This document shows, piece by piece, positions 53,916-63,794 of a stretch of DNA of 64,000 nt. The position numbers were made by a program, and so were the translations under genes. The first letter of the stretch is position 1. Each line of letters starts with the position of its first letter. Location: contig JAOTWS010000002.1 in assembly GCA_029862745.1 (NCBI GenBank), forward strand, positions 124,001-188,000. The letters run 5' to 3'. Below the pieces are notes generated by a model. The model worked only from the letters and a program-made list of their open reading frames with translations, made no database searches and was not told where the DNA came from. The DNA comes from Nitrosopumilus sp. Lineage in GTDB: Archaea; Thermoproteota; Nitrososphaeria; Nitrososphaerales; Nitrosopumilaceae.

Positions 53916-54029
53916 ATGGTGGGAATTTTTAATTCAATTCCAATTATTACTATTGTTTTGTTTGCACTTGGTTTGGTAGGTGTACTTGTTTATGAAAGAT
54001 CAAGATCAAATTCAACAAACGAATCATAA
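53916..54029 (+). CDS. Possible very small single-helix membrane protein (37 residues)
   Basis: An ATG at 53916 opens a 37-codon frame ending at TAA 54027-54029. It encodes a short polar start, one long hydrophobic helix (about 5-26), then ERSRSNSTNES as a charged cytoplasmic tail, a well-formed tail-anchored or single-pass layout. It overlaps the start of the helicase gene by 38 bp in another frame. The frame is below usual length limits and could be chance, but the positive-inside charge pattern favours a real gene. Confidence 0.4.
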   Translation: MVGIFNSIPIITIVLFALGLVGVLVYERSRSNSTNES

Positions 54030-56733
54030 TATTGAATCATTGTTTGAGAAATTTGGTTTTTCAAAACTAACTGAAATTCAGAAAAAAGCTTTACCAATAA
54101 TTTTACAAAAAAAAGATTGTCTTATAATTGCTCCAACTGGTTCAGGAAAAACAGAGTGCTCTGTAATTCCAATTTTTTCTTTTTTAAAAAATTCAAAGAA
54201 AACTGGAAGAATTAAAGCACTTTACATTACTCCTTTACGAGCATTGAACCGTGATGTATTTAGAAGAATTACAAAATATGCACATGACAACAAATTATCA
54301 ATTGAAATTAGACATGGAGATACTACACAAAAAGAAAGAAAAAAAATTTCAGAAAACCCTCCAGATATTATGATCACAACACCTGAAACTCTAGTAATTC
54401 TTTTGACCCAACAAAAAACACTTGTAGCGCTATCTGAATTAGAGTGGATTGTAGTTGATGAAGTTCATGAATTACTGTCTAGTAAAAGAGGTTCTCAACT
54501 GTCATTAAGTATTGAAAGATTAGCCTTTAACTCAAAATATCCTCTTACAAAAATAGGCTTATCTGCTACAGTTGGAAATTTTAAGGAAGCTGGAAAATTT
54601 GTCGTGGGTACAAAACGAAAATGTGAGATAATCAGAGATACATCGATGAGAAAATATGATGTAAAAATAAAATATATTGATGGAACAATTTCTGATGTCG
54701 CAGAAAAAATTATTGAGTATATATTAGAATTAAAGTTAGATTCTCCTGTTCTTTTATTTACTAATACTAGGGGGGAAGCTGAATTTTTGGCTTCAATCTT
54801 GAAAGAAAAATCATCTTTACCAATTGAGTTACATCATGGTTCTCTTTCAAAAGAGGTTAGAGAAGAAACTGAGTTGATTTTACGTGAAGGAAAACATGGT
54901 ATTATTGTATGCACATCTTCTCTTGAATTAGGATTAGATATTGGTTCAGTTGAATTAGTAATACATTATGGTTCTCCAAGGCAAGTCTCAAAATTTATAC
55001 AAAGAATTGGAAGAAGTAGACATAATCGCAATGCATCAGCACAGGGATTAATTATAACAAATAATGCTGATGATGAATTTGAAGCAAGAGCTATCCTTGA
55101 TCGTATTCAGGAGGGTTCAATTGAAGAGCAAAAAATTCATGATGCATCTCTTGATGTTCTAGCTCATCATTTAGTTGGATTGGTAATGCAAATTGGAGAA
55201 CTTTCAGTTCAGCAGGCTTTTGATATAATAACAAAAGCATATCCATTTCGTAATTTATCAATGGAAGAACTAATAGAAGTATTGGATTTGCTTGATTCAA
55301 ATTATCTGATATTTTTTGATCGAACAAAAATGACCTTTTGGAAAAAAGGTCGTGCATTCAAGTATTATTTTGAGAATCTTTCTACAATTCCAGATATTCT
55401 TAAATTCAAAGTATTTGATAGTGTAGGAAAAAAAATCATTGGATCATTAGATCAAAGATTTGTAGGCAATTTTGGTGACCCTGGAAATATTTTTGTGTTA
55501 AAAGGCTCACAATGGAAAATACTGAATGTAGATGAAAAGTCATTTACAGTCAATGTTGAATCATTTCTAGGTGGAGGAATTACAGTTCCATATTGGGAAG
55601 GAGAGAGTATTCCGATTGATTACAAAACTTCAAGAAAGGTGGGATCTTTTCGTAGTAAAGTCAAAAATGGAACTCTTGTATTAACAAATAAAATTATTGA
55701 GAAATTAGTTTTTAATGAAATCCATAATGAAAATAATATTTTAATTGAATCAAATAGATCTATTGGTTCAATTGTAATTCATTCATGTCTTGGCACTAAA
55801 ATTAACACTACATTGTCAGCATTACTCTCTTCAATACTATCTTCAATGTTAGGTTCCATAGTTGATTCACGTTCAGACGGTTATAGGATTGTTTTATCAT
55901 CTAGATCACGTATTTCAGAAAAACTTTTCACGGAAGTTATAAAAGATGATTATGATTTGCATTTGATTATTAGTACATCTTTATCTGGAACTCATAATGT
56001 TAATTGGAAGACTTGGTGTGTTGCAAAAAAATTTGGAACTGTTGGAAGGGGAGCAATATATGAAAAAAAATATGCTCGATTTTTATATGAGCGGTATTAT
56101 AAAACCCCCCTTGTACGTGAGGCTCTTCGTGAATTATTTCATGATAAATATGATCTAAAAAATTGTGATATGATACTCAAAAAAATACGTGAAGATGAAA
56201 TACATCTTAAGTGGTTAGAAGTTGAGCAATTTTCAAAATTAGCAGAACCAATCTTAGATCATACTACAAAATATTATTCGTCCCCAGCAAATCTTGACAA
56301 AGGGATTCTTGATTTAGTAAAAACTAGGTTAGAAAAGACAAAACATCGCCTGATTTGTGCTAGATGTGGAAAGTGGGAACGTGTATTTCAAACATCTGAA
56401 GTTAAAAATAATTTAATATGTCCATATTGTAAAGCTCGTCAAATAACTGCAACTTATTATTCTGATTATGATTTACCTAAGATTATTCAAAAAAAACACC
56501 AAGGAAAAAAATTATCTTCTGATGAAAAACACAAATTTGATCGTGCCTGGAAAGTTTCTTCTTTAGTTGAAAATTTTGGAAAGATTGCTATTATTGTAAT
56601 GTCTGGATATGGGGTTGGCGCTGATACTGCAGCAAGAATATTACGAAATATGGTTGATGAAGAACACCTGTTCAGACAAATCTATGAGGCAGAAAGACAA
56701 TATATTGTAACCCGGGGATTCTGGGATTCCTAA
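53992..56733 (+). CDS. Lhr-type superfamily 2 DEAD/DEAH-box helicase
   Basis: 913 residues from the ATG at 53992 (a start at 53980 would add four). Motifs: Q-motif-like FSKLTEIQKKALP near 21-33, Walker A APTGSGKTE near 48-56, DEVH near 155-158, SAT near 194-196 and motif VI QRIGRSRHNRN near 339-349. A winged-helix and Lhr core domain follow, and a zinc-like CARC..CPYC pair near 795-825 precedes the C-terminus. It unwinds DNA or DNA-RNA hybrids in repair. It converges on the RPA gene with a 4-bp overlap. Confidence 0.92.
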   Translation: MKDQDQIQQTNHNIESLFEKFGFSKLTEIQKKALPIILQKKDCLIIAPTGSGKTECSVIPIFSFLKNSKKTGRIKALYITPLRALNRDVFRRITKYAHDNKLSIEIRHGDTTQKERKKISENPPDIMITTPETLVILLTQQKTLVALSELEWIVVDEVHELLSSKRGSQLSLSIERLAFNSKYPLTKIGLSATVGNFKEAGKFVVGTKRKCEIIRDTSMRKYDVKIKYIDGTISDVAEKIIEYILELKLDSPVLLFTNTRGEAEFLASILKEKSSLPIELHHGSLSKEVREETELILREGKHGIIVCTSSLELGLDIGSVELVIHYGSPRQVSKFIQRIGRSRHNRNASAQGLIITNNADDEFEARAILDRIQEGSIEEQKIHDASLDVLAHHLVGLVMQIGELSVQQAFDIITKAYPFRNLSMEELIEVLDLLDSNYLIFFDRTKMTFWKKGRAFKYYFENLSTIPDILKFKVFDSVGKKIIGSLDQRFVGNFGDPGNIFVLKGSQWKILNVDEKSFTVNVESFLGGGITVPYWEGESIPIDYKTSRKVGSFRSKVKNGTLVLTNKIIEKLVFNEIHNENNILIESNRSIGSIVIHSCLGTKINTTLSALLSSILSSMLGSIVDSRSDGYRIVLSSRSRISEKLFTEVIKDDYDLHLIISTSLSGTHNVNWKTWCVAKKFGTVGRGAIYEKKYARFLYERYYKTPLVREALRELFHDKYDLKNCDMILKKIREDEIHLKWLEVEQFSKLAEPILDHTTKYYSSPANLDKGILDLVKTRLEKTKHRLICARCGKWERVFQTSEVKNNLICPYCKARQITATYYSDYDLPKIIQKKHQGKKLSSDEKHKFDRAWKVSSLVENFGKIAIIVMSGYGVGADTAARILRNMVDEEHLFRQIYEAERQYIVTRGFWDS

Positions 56734-58127
56734 TTTTTCTTTATAATTTTAGAAAATGGCGTTAGGAAAAGCTCTATTCTACCTTCAATCCCAGCCTTCG
56801 CATTTAGACCTGTAATCGAAACAATTTCTCCTAATTCACATTTATCAATTAGTCTTGCTTGCTTTCTCCAACCTTTTACCCAAATTTGACCTGTATCATC
56901 TTCAACAAACATTTCTGAAAGTAAAATTGATTCTCCAGTCTTTGTTTGAACTTCACGCCTCTCAGGAACTTTTAATATTATTGCTTCAATGCAATAACTC
57001 CCATCAACTCTTACATCGTTAATCTTTGTTCTAATCTTAGATAATGATAGAATGGATTCATCATTATCTAATTTTCTTACAAACGAATTTTCATCTAATG
57101 TAATTGAATTTCCATAAACTTTAGATGGCATACATTCTATTACGTCACCCTCCACACAAATACTAGTAGAATTTGAAAAATCACTAATATTATACAAATT
57201 TTTCTTATTGTCTACTGCTAAAATCATATTTTTATCATTATCTGATGGTGATATTGAAAGTACTCGCACAATTATCGGCTCTACTTCTTTTCCGCCTTCA
57301 ATTTCAATAATTGTTGCATCATTTCCATGAATTTCCAATCCCTGATTTCCTGATTTAATTTTAACACCAAGTAACCTTATTTTGGCTGACTGTAAAATCA
57401 TGTTAGGTATTGAGGTTTCATCTTTGCCCCAAAGAACTACTCTAATCCTACTTCCGTCTTTTCCTTTTAGTCTCATTCTTAGTGCTTTTCCTAGTTGACC
57501 ACGAGAATTTGTAAATTCCATACCACTAATCATACCATCAATTATTCCTGAGATTACAAGATCTTTTTGACCCTCTTTTAATTCACTAATGTCTTTTGTA
57601 ATTGTATCAATAGTTGGAATCTCACTTTTTGTATCTGTAGCTTCAATGTTAGATCCAGATCCAATATTGATTGTTGGAGAACCATCAAGATCTGATTTAA
57701 CATAAGCTTTGATGATTTTAATTAAATCCCCTGGTTTCAGATTTTCAATTCCTGGTAAATTTGCTTTTTCATCCCATAATTTTACACTTGCAGTAGAATT
57801 TTCGTCATAAACGGTCATTGTTCTAAGATAAAATGGCGATCCGTCTTTTCTTGAATATTGTTTTGCAGGTGAAAGATTCAAAACTCTTGTTTGTAATGAT
57901 ATTTCTTTTGCTCCTGCATACAGATCTTTCAAACCAATTTCAACCTTAAGTGGCTCAGATAATACAATTCCATAATCTGATGCTATCAAAAATAGTGCTC
58001 CTTGATCAGTTAGATACCCTGCACCTATTTTTTCTTTTTTTAACTGTATTTGCTCTTCAATGTCCTTTTTAGTTAATTCTGGTTTTTGCTCAAGAAATTT
58101 GGCAATAAGATTTTCAAATTCAGACAA
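56730..58127 (-). CDS. Replication protein A-like single-stranded DNA-binding protein
   Basis: 465 residues with several tandem OB folds, about 65-165, 175-275, 280-350 and 360-460. Typical phrases are TVYDENSTASVKLWDEKANLPGIENLKPGDLIKI (split here: TVYDENSTASVKLWDE then LKPGDLIKI) and MFVEDDTGQIWVKGWRKQAR. The N-terminal helical segment (about 1-45, FLEQKPELTKKDIEEQI) is usual in archaeal RPA. No zinc finger is visible. Convergent with the Lhr helicase (4-bp overlap), which also acts on single-stranded DNA. Confidence 0.9.
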   Translation of the reverse strand: MSEFENLIAKFLEQKPELTKKDIEEQIQLKKEKIGAGYLTDQGALFLIASDYGIVLSEPLKVEIGLKDLYAGAKEISLQTRVLNLSPAKQYSRKDGSPFYLRTMTVYDENSTASVKLWDEKANLPGIENLKPGDLIKIIKAYVKSDLDGSPTINIGSGSNIEATDTKSEIPTIDTITKDISELKEGQKDLVISGIIDGMISGMEFTNSRGQLGKALRMRLKGKDGSRIRVVLWGKDETSIPNMILQSAKIRLLGVKIKSGNQGLEIHGNDATIIEIEGGKEVEPIIVRVLSISPSDNDKNMILAVDNKKNLYNISDFSNSTSICVEGDVIECMPSKVYGNSITLDENSFVRKLDNDESILSLSKIRTKINDVRVDGSYCIEAIILKVPERREVQTKTGESILLSEMFVEDDTGQIWVKGWRKQARLIDKCELGEIVSITGLNAKAGIEGRIELFLTPFSKIIKKN

Positions 58128-58349
58128 TTCGTTTTTTGCTAAACTTGTTCTATTAATAAAAATTTCATTAGTTTGTCAATTTGATTTTTTCTAGAAATGA
58201 TCGCTTTCTAATATTTCTACAGAACTCAGAATTTTTAAATCAACACTTTTCTAAATTCATGCATATTTTATTTAAATTAATTCTAATTATTTGAAAATTA
58301 CTCTGATTTACTTCATTAACTAAATTAATAGGAAGATCGCAATTTTATT

Positions 58350-59288
58350 ATGTCTTGCATTAATGTTGATCATTTATCAAAATCTTATGGCTCCATCCGT
58401 GCTGTAGATGATCTTGTGTTATCCGTTAAATCTGGACAAGTCTTTGGATTTTTGGGTCCTAATGGGGCTGGAAAATCTACAACAATAAAACTTCTTACTA
58501 CACTTATCCCACCTTCGAGTGGTTCTCTCTTTATTCTTGGTATGAATGCTATAACAAATCCTCTTCAAATTCGTCATAAAATAGGAGTTGTTTTACAACA
58601 ACCAAGTTATGAGCCTACTCTTTCTGTTGAAAAATCTCTTGATAAATATGGTATGATGTGGAATGTTCCAACAACCGAACGTAAAAAAAGAATGGAACAG
58701 CTTTTACAAGATTTTGATCTAGTGGAAATTCGAAAAAAAAGAAATGAAGATCTTTCGATTGGTCAAAGAAGAAGAGTGCAGGTTGCACGTGAATTTATGC
58801 ATGATATGGAATTGTTATTCTTAGATGAACCTACCGTTGGTCTGGATCCAAGTGCTAGGAGAAAATTATTAGATTATTTAAAAATTAAAGTAAAAACTGG
58901 ACTAACTATTTTTTATACCACGCATATTCTAAGTGAAGCTGAATATCTTTGCGATCAAATAGCTATTATTGACAAAGGAAAAATTATTACTGTTGATTCC
59001 CCTGATGCATTAAAAAACAGATTTGGAAAAGAAAAAACTATTAAAATTCATTTATTAGAAAAACATTCTGATATCTCATTTCTTTTAACTGGAATCTCCG
59101 ATTGTAAAATTAATTTTGAGAGTGGAACTAACATCATAATTAATTCCGAGCAATCAGAATTAGTATTATTACAAATATTGAAAATACTTAATAAAAATAA
59201 TATTGAGATTGAAGATTTGTCTGCTATCCCAACAAGTCTTGAAGAAATATTTCTGAAAATGATGAACAAAAATGCATCCAATAATTAG
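58350..59288 (+). CDS. ABC-2 type exporter, ATP-binding subunit (DrrA-like)
   Basis: 312 residues. Walker A is GPNGAGKST near 37-45, the signature is LSIGQRRR near 136-143 and Walker B is LLFLDEPTVGLDP near 154-166; a C-terminal domain of about 90 residues follows, as in DrrA and NatA. It pairs with the permease gene that overlaps by 17 bp. A drug, lipid or ion exporter is likely, substrate unknown. The 222-bp gap upstream holds the promoter. Confidence 0.93.
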   Translation: MSCINVDHLSKSYGSIRAVDDLVLSVKSGQVFGFLGPNGAGKSTTIKLLTTLIPPSSGSLFILGMNAITNPLQIRHKIGVVLQQPSYEPTLSVEKSLDKYGMMWNVPTTERKKRMEQLLQDFDLVEIRKKRNEDLSIGQRRRVQVAREFMHDMELLFLDEPTVGLDPSARRKLLDYLKIKVKTGLTIFYTTHILSEAEYLCDQIAIIDKGKIITVDSPDALKNRFGKEKTIKIHLLEKHSDISFLLTGISDCKINFESGTNIIINSEQSELVLLQILKILNKNNIEIEDLSAIPTSLEEIFLKMMNKNASNN

Positions 59289-60033
59289 ACTAGTGAATCG
59301 AAATCTGACGATTTCTCTTAATCCTGGATTCTTGATCTGGCAAGTAATTTTTCCCCTAATCTATATTTTTGTTGCAGGATTTGCATATGCGCCATTAATT
59401 AGTGAAGTTCCATTTGGAGCAAAAGATCTTGATTATCCTGCATTTTTAGCATCAGGAATGATTGGATTTAATATTATGAATAGTACGCTTGTCTCTGGTA
59501 TCATTATTTGGAATGATAGAAAGCATGGAATGTTTGAGCAAATAATGTCTGGACCTTTTACTCGTAGTCATTATATTCTTAGTAATATATGCACCATAGG
59601 AATTGTTGGATTAGTTAGTGCAACACTGATTGCTCTAGTTGGGTATCCTGTATTTTTTGAATCTGTAGAGTTCTCAATTATAACAATTCCAATAATTATT
59701 TTTGGTGCAATTACTGGTTCTGTATTATTTGGATCATTGGCCTCAATAATTTCCACCAGATTACGCTCAAGTGAGGGATTTAATGTAATTATTAATACTG
59801 TTTTTCTTTTCTTTGCTTTTGTTAGTACTGCATTTTATCCTGCAGATGGTGCCCCTGAACCACTTCATTCTGCATTTTATTTGAACCCACTTACTTATCT
59901 TGTGGATGTAATTAGAGCAGGAATTTTTGGTAATATTACTAACTTTGTTATTTTTGAAATGCTAGTTCTTGTTTGTATTGCATCTGTGTTATTTGTAATT
60001 GCTTCAAAACTTCTTACAAAATTAGATTTTTAA
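59272..60033 (+). CDS. ABC-2 type exporter, permease subunit (DrrB-like)
   Basis: 253 residues with about six membrane helices (near 22-42, 60-80, 105-130, 138-160, 170-190 and 225-245). The ABC-2 signature is visible in NPLTYLVDVIRAGIFG near 203-218. It overlaps the ATPase gene by 17 bp, so the two are translationally coupled and form the full exporter as a dimer of each. Substrate unknown. Confidence 0.93.
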   Translation: MHPIIRLVNRNLTISLNPGFLIWQVIFPLIYIFVAGFAYAPLISEVPFGAKDLDYPAFLASGMIGFNIMNSTLVSGIIIWNDRKHGMFEQIMSGPFTRSHYILSNICTIGIVGLVSATLIALVGYPVFFESVEFSIITIPIIIFGAITGSVLFGSLASIISTRLRSSEGFNVIINTVFLFFAFVSTAFYPADGAPEPLHSAFYLNPLTYLVDVIRAGIFGNITNFVIFEMLVLVCIASVLFVIASKLLTKLDF

Positions 60034-60508
60034 TTACTGTGATTATTTTTGTATTTTTCATATAACTCATTAATTTTTTTAACGATGTCTAAATTTTCAT
60101 CCTTTACTAAATCTAGATTTAGAATAACCCAATGACCCTCAATAATACAAGGATATATTTTTGTTCTATTATCTAAATTTTCGTGAATTTCATCCATGAA
60201 TTTCTACATTTCATTAATGCCTATGCCTTTTTCTTCACAATTCCTTTTGTAATCTAAGTATAATTAATTATCCATCATATGTTGTATCAACTAATATTTT
60301 TACAAATTTCGTAGTTTTAGTTGTTGATATCTATTTTATTTTTTTAAAATTTTTCTAAATCTGATTTCATTTTTGATTCTATTTATTTATCGTCTGATGA
60401 AACAAATTTTGTATATTTTTTAATATTGTCCATAAATTTTTTATGGATTCTACGAACAGGCGAAAACAATATGATAATTTCAGATTTTTCTTGGATTTTT
60501 TTGTTATT
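60030..60508 (-). pseudogene. Probable decayed gene in an 800-bp gap
   Basis: The gap 60034-60831 has no intact gene except a 55-codon minus-strand frame (60030-60197) with a good ATG and protein-like text (HWVILNLDLVKDENLDIVKKI). Upstream, 60383-60508 is open for 41 codons with similar protein-like text (EIIILFSPVRRIHKKFMDNI) but no start at its upstream end, and the stretch between has stops and frame changes. Together they look like the N- and C-terminal remains of one gene. Alternatively, the 55-codon frame is a real small gene. No family is recognised. Confidence 0.35.
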
Positions 60509-60831
60509 CTAGGTTTTACTGTGGAATGATTCAAAACTATTTTCAAACCTTGAATCTTATTAGTACAGTTTGATATAATATGTATAAAATATGTTAATTC
60601 TCTTGTAATACAAACATGAAGATATTATGGATTTTGGATTGTAGAATTTTCTGAATGATTTTCATATTTTGAATTAATTTCTACACAATCAAAATTTCTT
60701 TTCACAAGTAAATTGAATAATGTCTTTTCAACTTACGCTTATTTCTAATATGATATATGCCATTGTGGCTAATTTCAGGAAATTGATCTGGTTATATTCG
60801 TGTTATAACTTATTCTTGTTTTTATAAAAGT

Positions 60832-60903
60832 AGCCCGGCCCAGACTCGAACTGGGGTCAAAGGCTTCAAAGGCCTCTATGCTTGACCGCTACACTACCGG
60901 GCT
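60832..60903 (-). tRNA. tRNA-Gln (anticodon TTG)
   Basis: A 72-nt cloverleaf on the minus strand: acceptor AGCCCGG/CCGGGCT, T at position 8, D arm with GTGT, anticodon stem GAGGC/GCCTT around loop CTTTGAA (anticodon TTG), a four-base variable loop and T arm CCCAG/CTGGG with loop TTCGAGT. No intron and no encoded CCA. It reads CAA glutamine codons, the preferred one in this AT-rich DNA. Confidence 0.94.
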
Positions 60904-60969
60904 GCTAAATCGAGCACTTTTATTCCCTTAATGAACTTTTTATTTAAATAACTTAGAATTAAACAGAAA

Positions 60970-61998
60970 TTATTCTTTTATAACTTTGATTAGTTTCTGT
61001 ATGGGATCTTCCATTTTTCCTACAATTTTTTTTGCTCTATTTTGATTTGGATTCTTTTTTGTTCGAATTTTTTTTCCAATATAATTAGAAATTCTATTTG
61101 GATTTGTTTCCCGTTTTATCAAATATTTCTTTACAAGAAAATCTTCAATTATGTTAGGAACTGCGTTGTAAGATATAGTTGGAACTCCCATTAATGCAGA
61201 TTCGGCTGTCATTGTTCCACCAGATCCTATGAAAATATCTGTGTTATTTAACAAATGTTTTCCATCATATGACATTTTCACAATTTTAGCTTTTCCGCCA
61301 ATTAATTTTTGAAGATTTTGGATTTGTTTTGTATATCTTCCTAAAATAACAATATTTTGATCACTGTAATCTTTTATAATTTTCTCTATAATTGGAATGA
61401 TTTTACTAGATTTTGACATATATGAGGCCTCTTCTTCTTCTACTCTGATCAAAATATTTTTTTGTTTATTGTTGTTAAATGGCAATATCGCTTTTTGATT
61501 AATCTTTCTTTTTATGGTAACAGATGCATCAATTGCTTTATATGAAATAATATTCTTTTTATCGATCCCATATTTGGAAAATTTATTTTTAGGAATTATG
61601 TATGGAATTAACAATTTTTGAATCAATGGCAATGTTAATCTCATAACCGCATTAGCATGTGGTGAATCACAAAATGCAATATGCCTTATACCTAATCCAA
61701 ATGCAATTCTAGCCGCTTCAGGTGAGCAAAAACTAATTGTTATGTCTGGTGAGAATACTTTGATTATTTTTAATAGTTTCTTCATTCTGTCTATACTGGC
61801 TTTAACTTTTGTTTTTTTGTCGCCACCACCATGTTTTCCTACAAAAATAAGGTCAAAATCTCGTATTTTTGCTAATTTAGAAACTTCTTCATATTCCCTT
61901 GAAGTGCATAAAAGTTCATGTTTTCCTCCTAATTTTTTAATTATTGATTCAGAAAACAATAATTGTTTTGGTGTAAGAATGTCAATCCATATTTTCAA
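60970..61998 (-). CDS. DUF354 family protein (glycosyltransferase-like GT-B fold)
   Basis: 342 residues. The start MKIWIDILTPKQLLF, the SPDITISFCSPEAARIAFGLGI segment near 84-105 and the GSGGTMTAESALMGVPTISY motif near 258-277 are those of DUF354, an archaeal relative of nucleotide-sugar epimerase/transferase GT-B proteins. The Gly-Ser-Gly-Gly-Thr loop is the donor-site counterpart. The C-terminal 40 residues are strongly basic. Substrate unknown; surface glycan synthesis is plausible. Divergent from the Rossmann-protein gene. Confidence 0.85.
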   Translation of the reverse strand: MKIWIDILTPKQLLFSESIIKKLGGKHELLCTSREYEEVSKLAKIRDFDLIFVGKHGGGDKKTKVKASIDRMKKLLKIIKVFSPDITISFCSPEAARIAFGLGIRHIAFCDSPHANAVMRLTLPLIQKLLIPYIIPKNKFSKYGIDKKNIISYKAIDASVTIKRKINQKAILPFNNNKQKNILIRVEEEEASYMSKSSKIIPIIEKIIKDYSDQNIVILGRYTKQIQNLQKLIGGKAKIVKMSYDGKHLLNNTDIFIGSGGTMTAESALMGVPTISYNAVPNIIEDFLVKKYLIKRETNPNRISNYIGKKIRTKKNPNQNRAKKIVGKMEDPIQKLIKVIKE

Positions 61999-62061
61999 GT
62001 ATTTTTCATAATTGTAGTTAGTTCAATAAGTTTTTCTTGGTCTATAATTAGATCCTAGATA

Positions 62062-63201
62062 ATGGGGGGAGTAAAAGTTGTTGTTTATGGTCTTAGTACT
62101 GAGGGATATGCTATTGCATCCCAAATGGCCATTAATGGTGCAGATGTTTACATTATAGATGAATCAACTCCATCCGCAATTTCTCTCAAAGCAGAAATTG
62201 CCAAAACATATCCTAATGTTTCATCTCTCAAAGAGGATGAACCTCTATTATCTATGGAACCAATTGATGTAGCAATTTCTAAAGCACAATACCTTTTCTT
62301 TACTCCAAGAGTTAGAAAGACAGGACAAGATATTAAAACTGAAATTCATTCTAAATTTAAGGATGCGGTAACATCATTACAGAAAAACAGCTCAGTTATT
62401 TTCACTCTTCCAACAGGATTTGGAGGTAACAATGAAAATATTTCATTGTTAGAGCATGTTACAGGTCTTGAAGCTGGAAAACAAATTTCTTACTATTATT
62501 ATCCATTAGAGAATCTTAATGAGCAACCAAAAATTATTGGAACATTTAATGGAAAAGAGGATCTTACATTGTCTGGATTACTTACTGTTGGAAAAAAAGA
62601 GAAACAATTTGCTACAATTTCATCGTCGGAACATCTTCATGCAATTAATGTCTTATCTAGATTCTCAAGATTATGTAGTGTTTTAGAGGTTTGTAAATAT
62701 GCTCAAGATGAAATTACAAAAAATGATTTTGCTTTAGATGATTTTCAAGAAATTTATCTTGATAATATGGTTAGTGGCCTCTTTGATTTAAAATCTTTAG
62801 GATCATCATTCGAAGGAACCAATAGTCTAATGTATCTAATTAATGGAAGTGTAAAAGGAATTGATGGATACATTAAACGACTAATTGATAAAATTCGTAT
62901 AACATTGAAGAAAAATGATCTAAAAGCAAGCAGAACAAAAATTGTATTATCCTGGAGTCTTGATCAACATGCAATGCGTGGAGATAAAATTGAGATGCTC
63001 CAAAATTTAACATCTAGATTACGTGATTATATTGGTGATGTTGAATCATATGAAGATCCAAGTTTTGATCTATTTCACAGTGATAAAACTACAATTATTG
63101 TCACATGTTCAAAATCTGATTTTGATAATATTAAAAAAACCAAACAAGATTCTGATCTGATAATTGTAAAAGCTAATCCATTATGTGAAACAATTCAATA
63201 A
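62062..63201 (+). CDS. Rossmann-fold NAD(P)-binding protein upstream of grpE-dnaK
   Basis: 379 residues. The N-terminal beta-alpha-beta VVVYGLSTEGYAIASQMAINGADVYIID reads as an NAD(P)-binding loop (GxSxxG, about 9-14), and a 6PGDH/UDP-sugar dehydrogenase-like helical middle follows (about 190-290). No catalytic Cys or Lys typical of those dehydrogenases can be placed with confidence. The position 26 bp before grpE, in the same direction, suggests co-expression with the chaperone genes. I do not recognise the exact family. Confidence 0.7.
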   Translation: MGGVKVVVYGLSTEGYAIASQMAINGADVYIIDESTPSAISLKAEIAKTYPNVSSLKEDEPLLSMEPIDVAISKAQYLFFTPRVRKTGQDIKTEIHSKFKDAVTSLQKNSSVIFTLPTGFGGNNENISLLEHVTGLEAGKQISYYYYPLENLNEQPKIIGTFNGKEDLTLSGLLTVGKKEKQFATISSSEHLHAINVLSRFSRLCSVLEVCKYAQDEITKNDFALDDFQEIYLDNMVSGLFDLKSLGSSFEGTNSLMYLINGSVKGIDGYIKRLIDKIRITLKKNDLKASRTKIVLSWSLDQHAMRGDKIEMLQNLTSRLRDYIGDVESYEDPSFDLFHSDKTTIIVTCSKSDFDNIKKTKQDSDLIIVKANPLCETIQ

Positions 63202-63227
63202 TAGTATAAATTAGCTAAACTAGTACT

Positions 63228-63788
63228 TTGATTGGATTGTCAAAAGAAAATAATTCTGATGAAATTCCAGTTGATGTGATTTCAGAAACAAATCTTTCAT
63301 CAAAAGAATATGATCCTCCAAAAACCAGTGCTGAAGAATTATTAAAATTATTGGATTTAGAAAAACAAAAATCATCTGAATACGAAGAAAAATTTAAACA
63401 CGCACTTGCAGATTTTCAAAATCTTAATAGAAAAACACAATCTGATATACAAAATGGTGTAAATACAAAAATTAATGAATTCATATTAGATTTTTTGAAA
63501 ATTTATGATGATTTTGTAAGAGCTAAAGAAGTTTTCTCCGAAAGTAAAATCAATACAGACGGTCTGGACTCAATTCTTAAAAATATGGATTCATTATTAA
63601 AAAAATATAATGTAATTCAAATTGATGCATTAGGAGAGATATTTAATCCAAATTTACATGAAGCCATATCTATAATCACCGATCCTAATTTGGATGATAA
63701 TACAATTACAAGAGAGATCAGGAAAGGATATATTTCTCATGAGAGGGTTATAAGACCTACGTTAGTAGAAATTTCAAAAAAAGGATGA
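63228..63788 (+). CDS. grpE: Nucleotide exchange factor GrpE
   Basis: 186 residues, TTG start (another TTG at 63237). It opens DnaK to exchange ADP for ATP. A disordered acidic N-terminus (about 1-35) precedes a long coiled-coil helix (about 36-85, with [16 protein letters not shown]), a four-helix region and the C-terminal beta domain ending in [16 protein letters not shown], all canonical. The stop overlaps a possible dnaK start, so the two are coupled. Confidence 0.94.
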   Translation: MIGLSKENNSDEIPVDVISETNLSSKEYDPPKTSAEELLKLLDLEKQKSSEYEEKFKHALADFQNLNRKTQSDIQNGVNTKINEFILDFLKIYDDFVRAKEVFSESKINTDGLDSILKNMDSLLKKYNVIQIDALGEIFNPNLHEAISIITDPNLDDNTITREIRKGYISHERVIRPTLVEISKKG

Positions 63789-63794
63789 TAAAAA

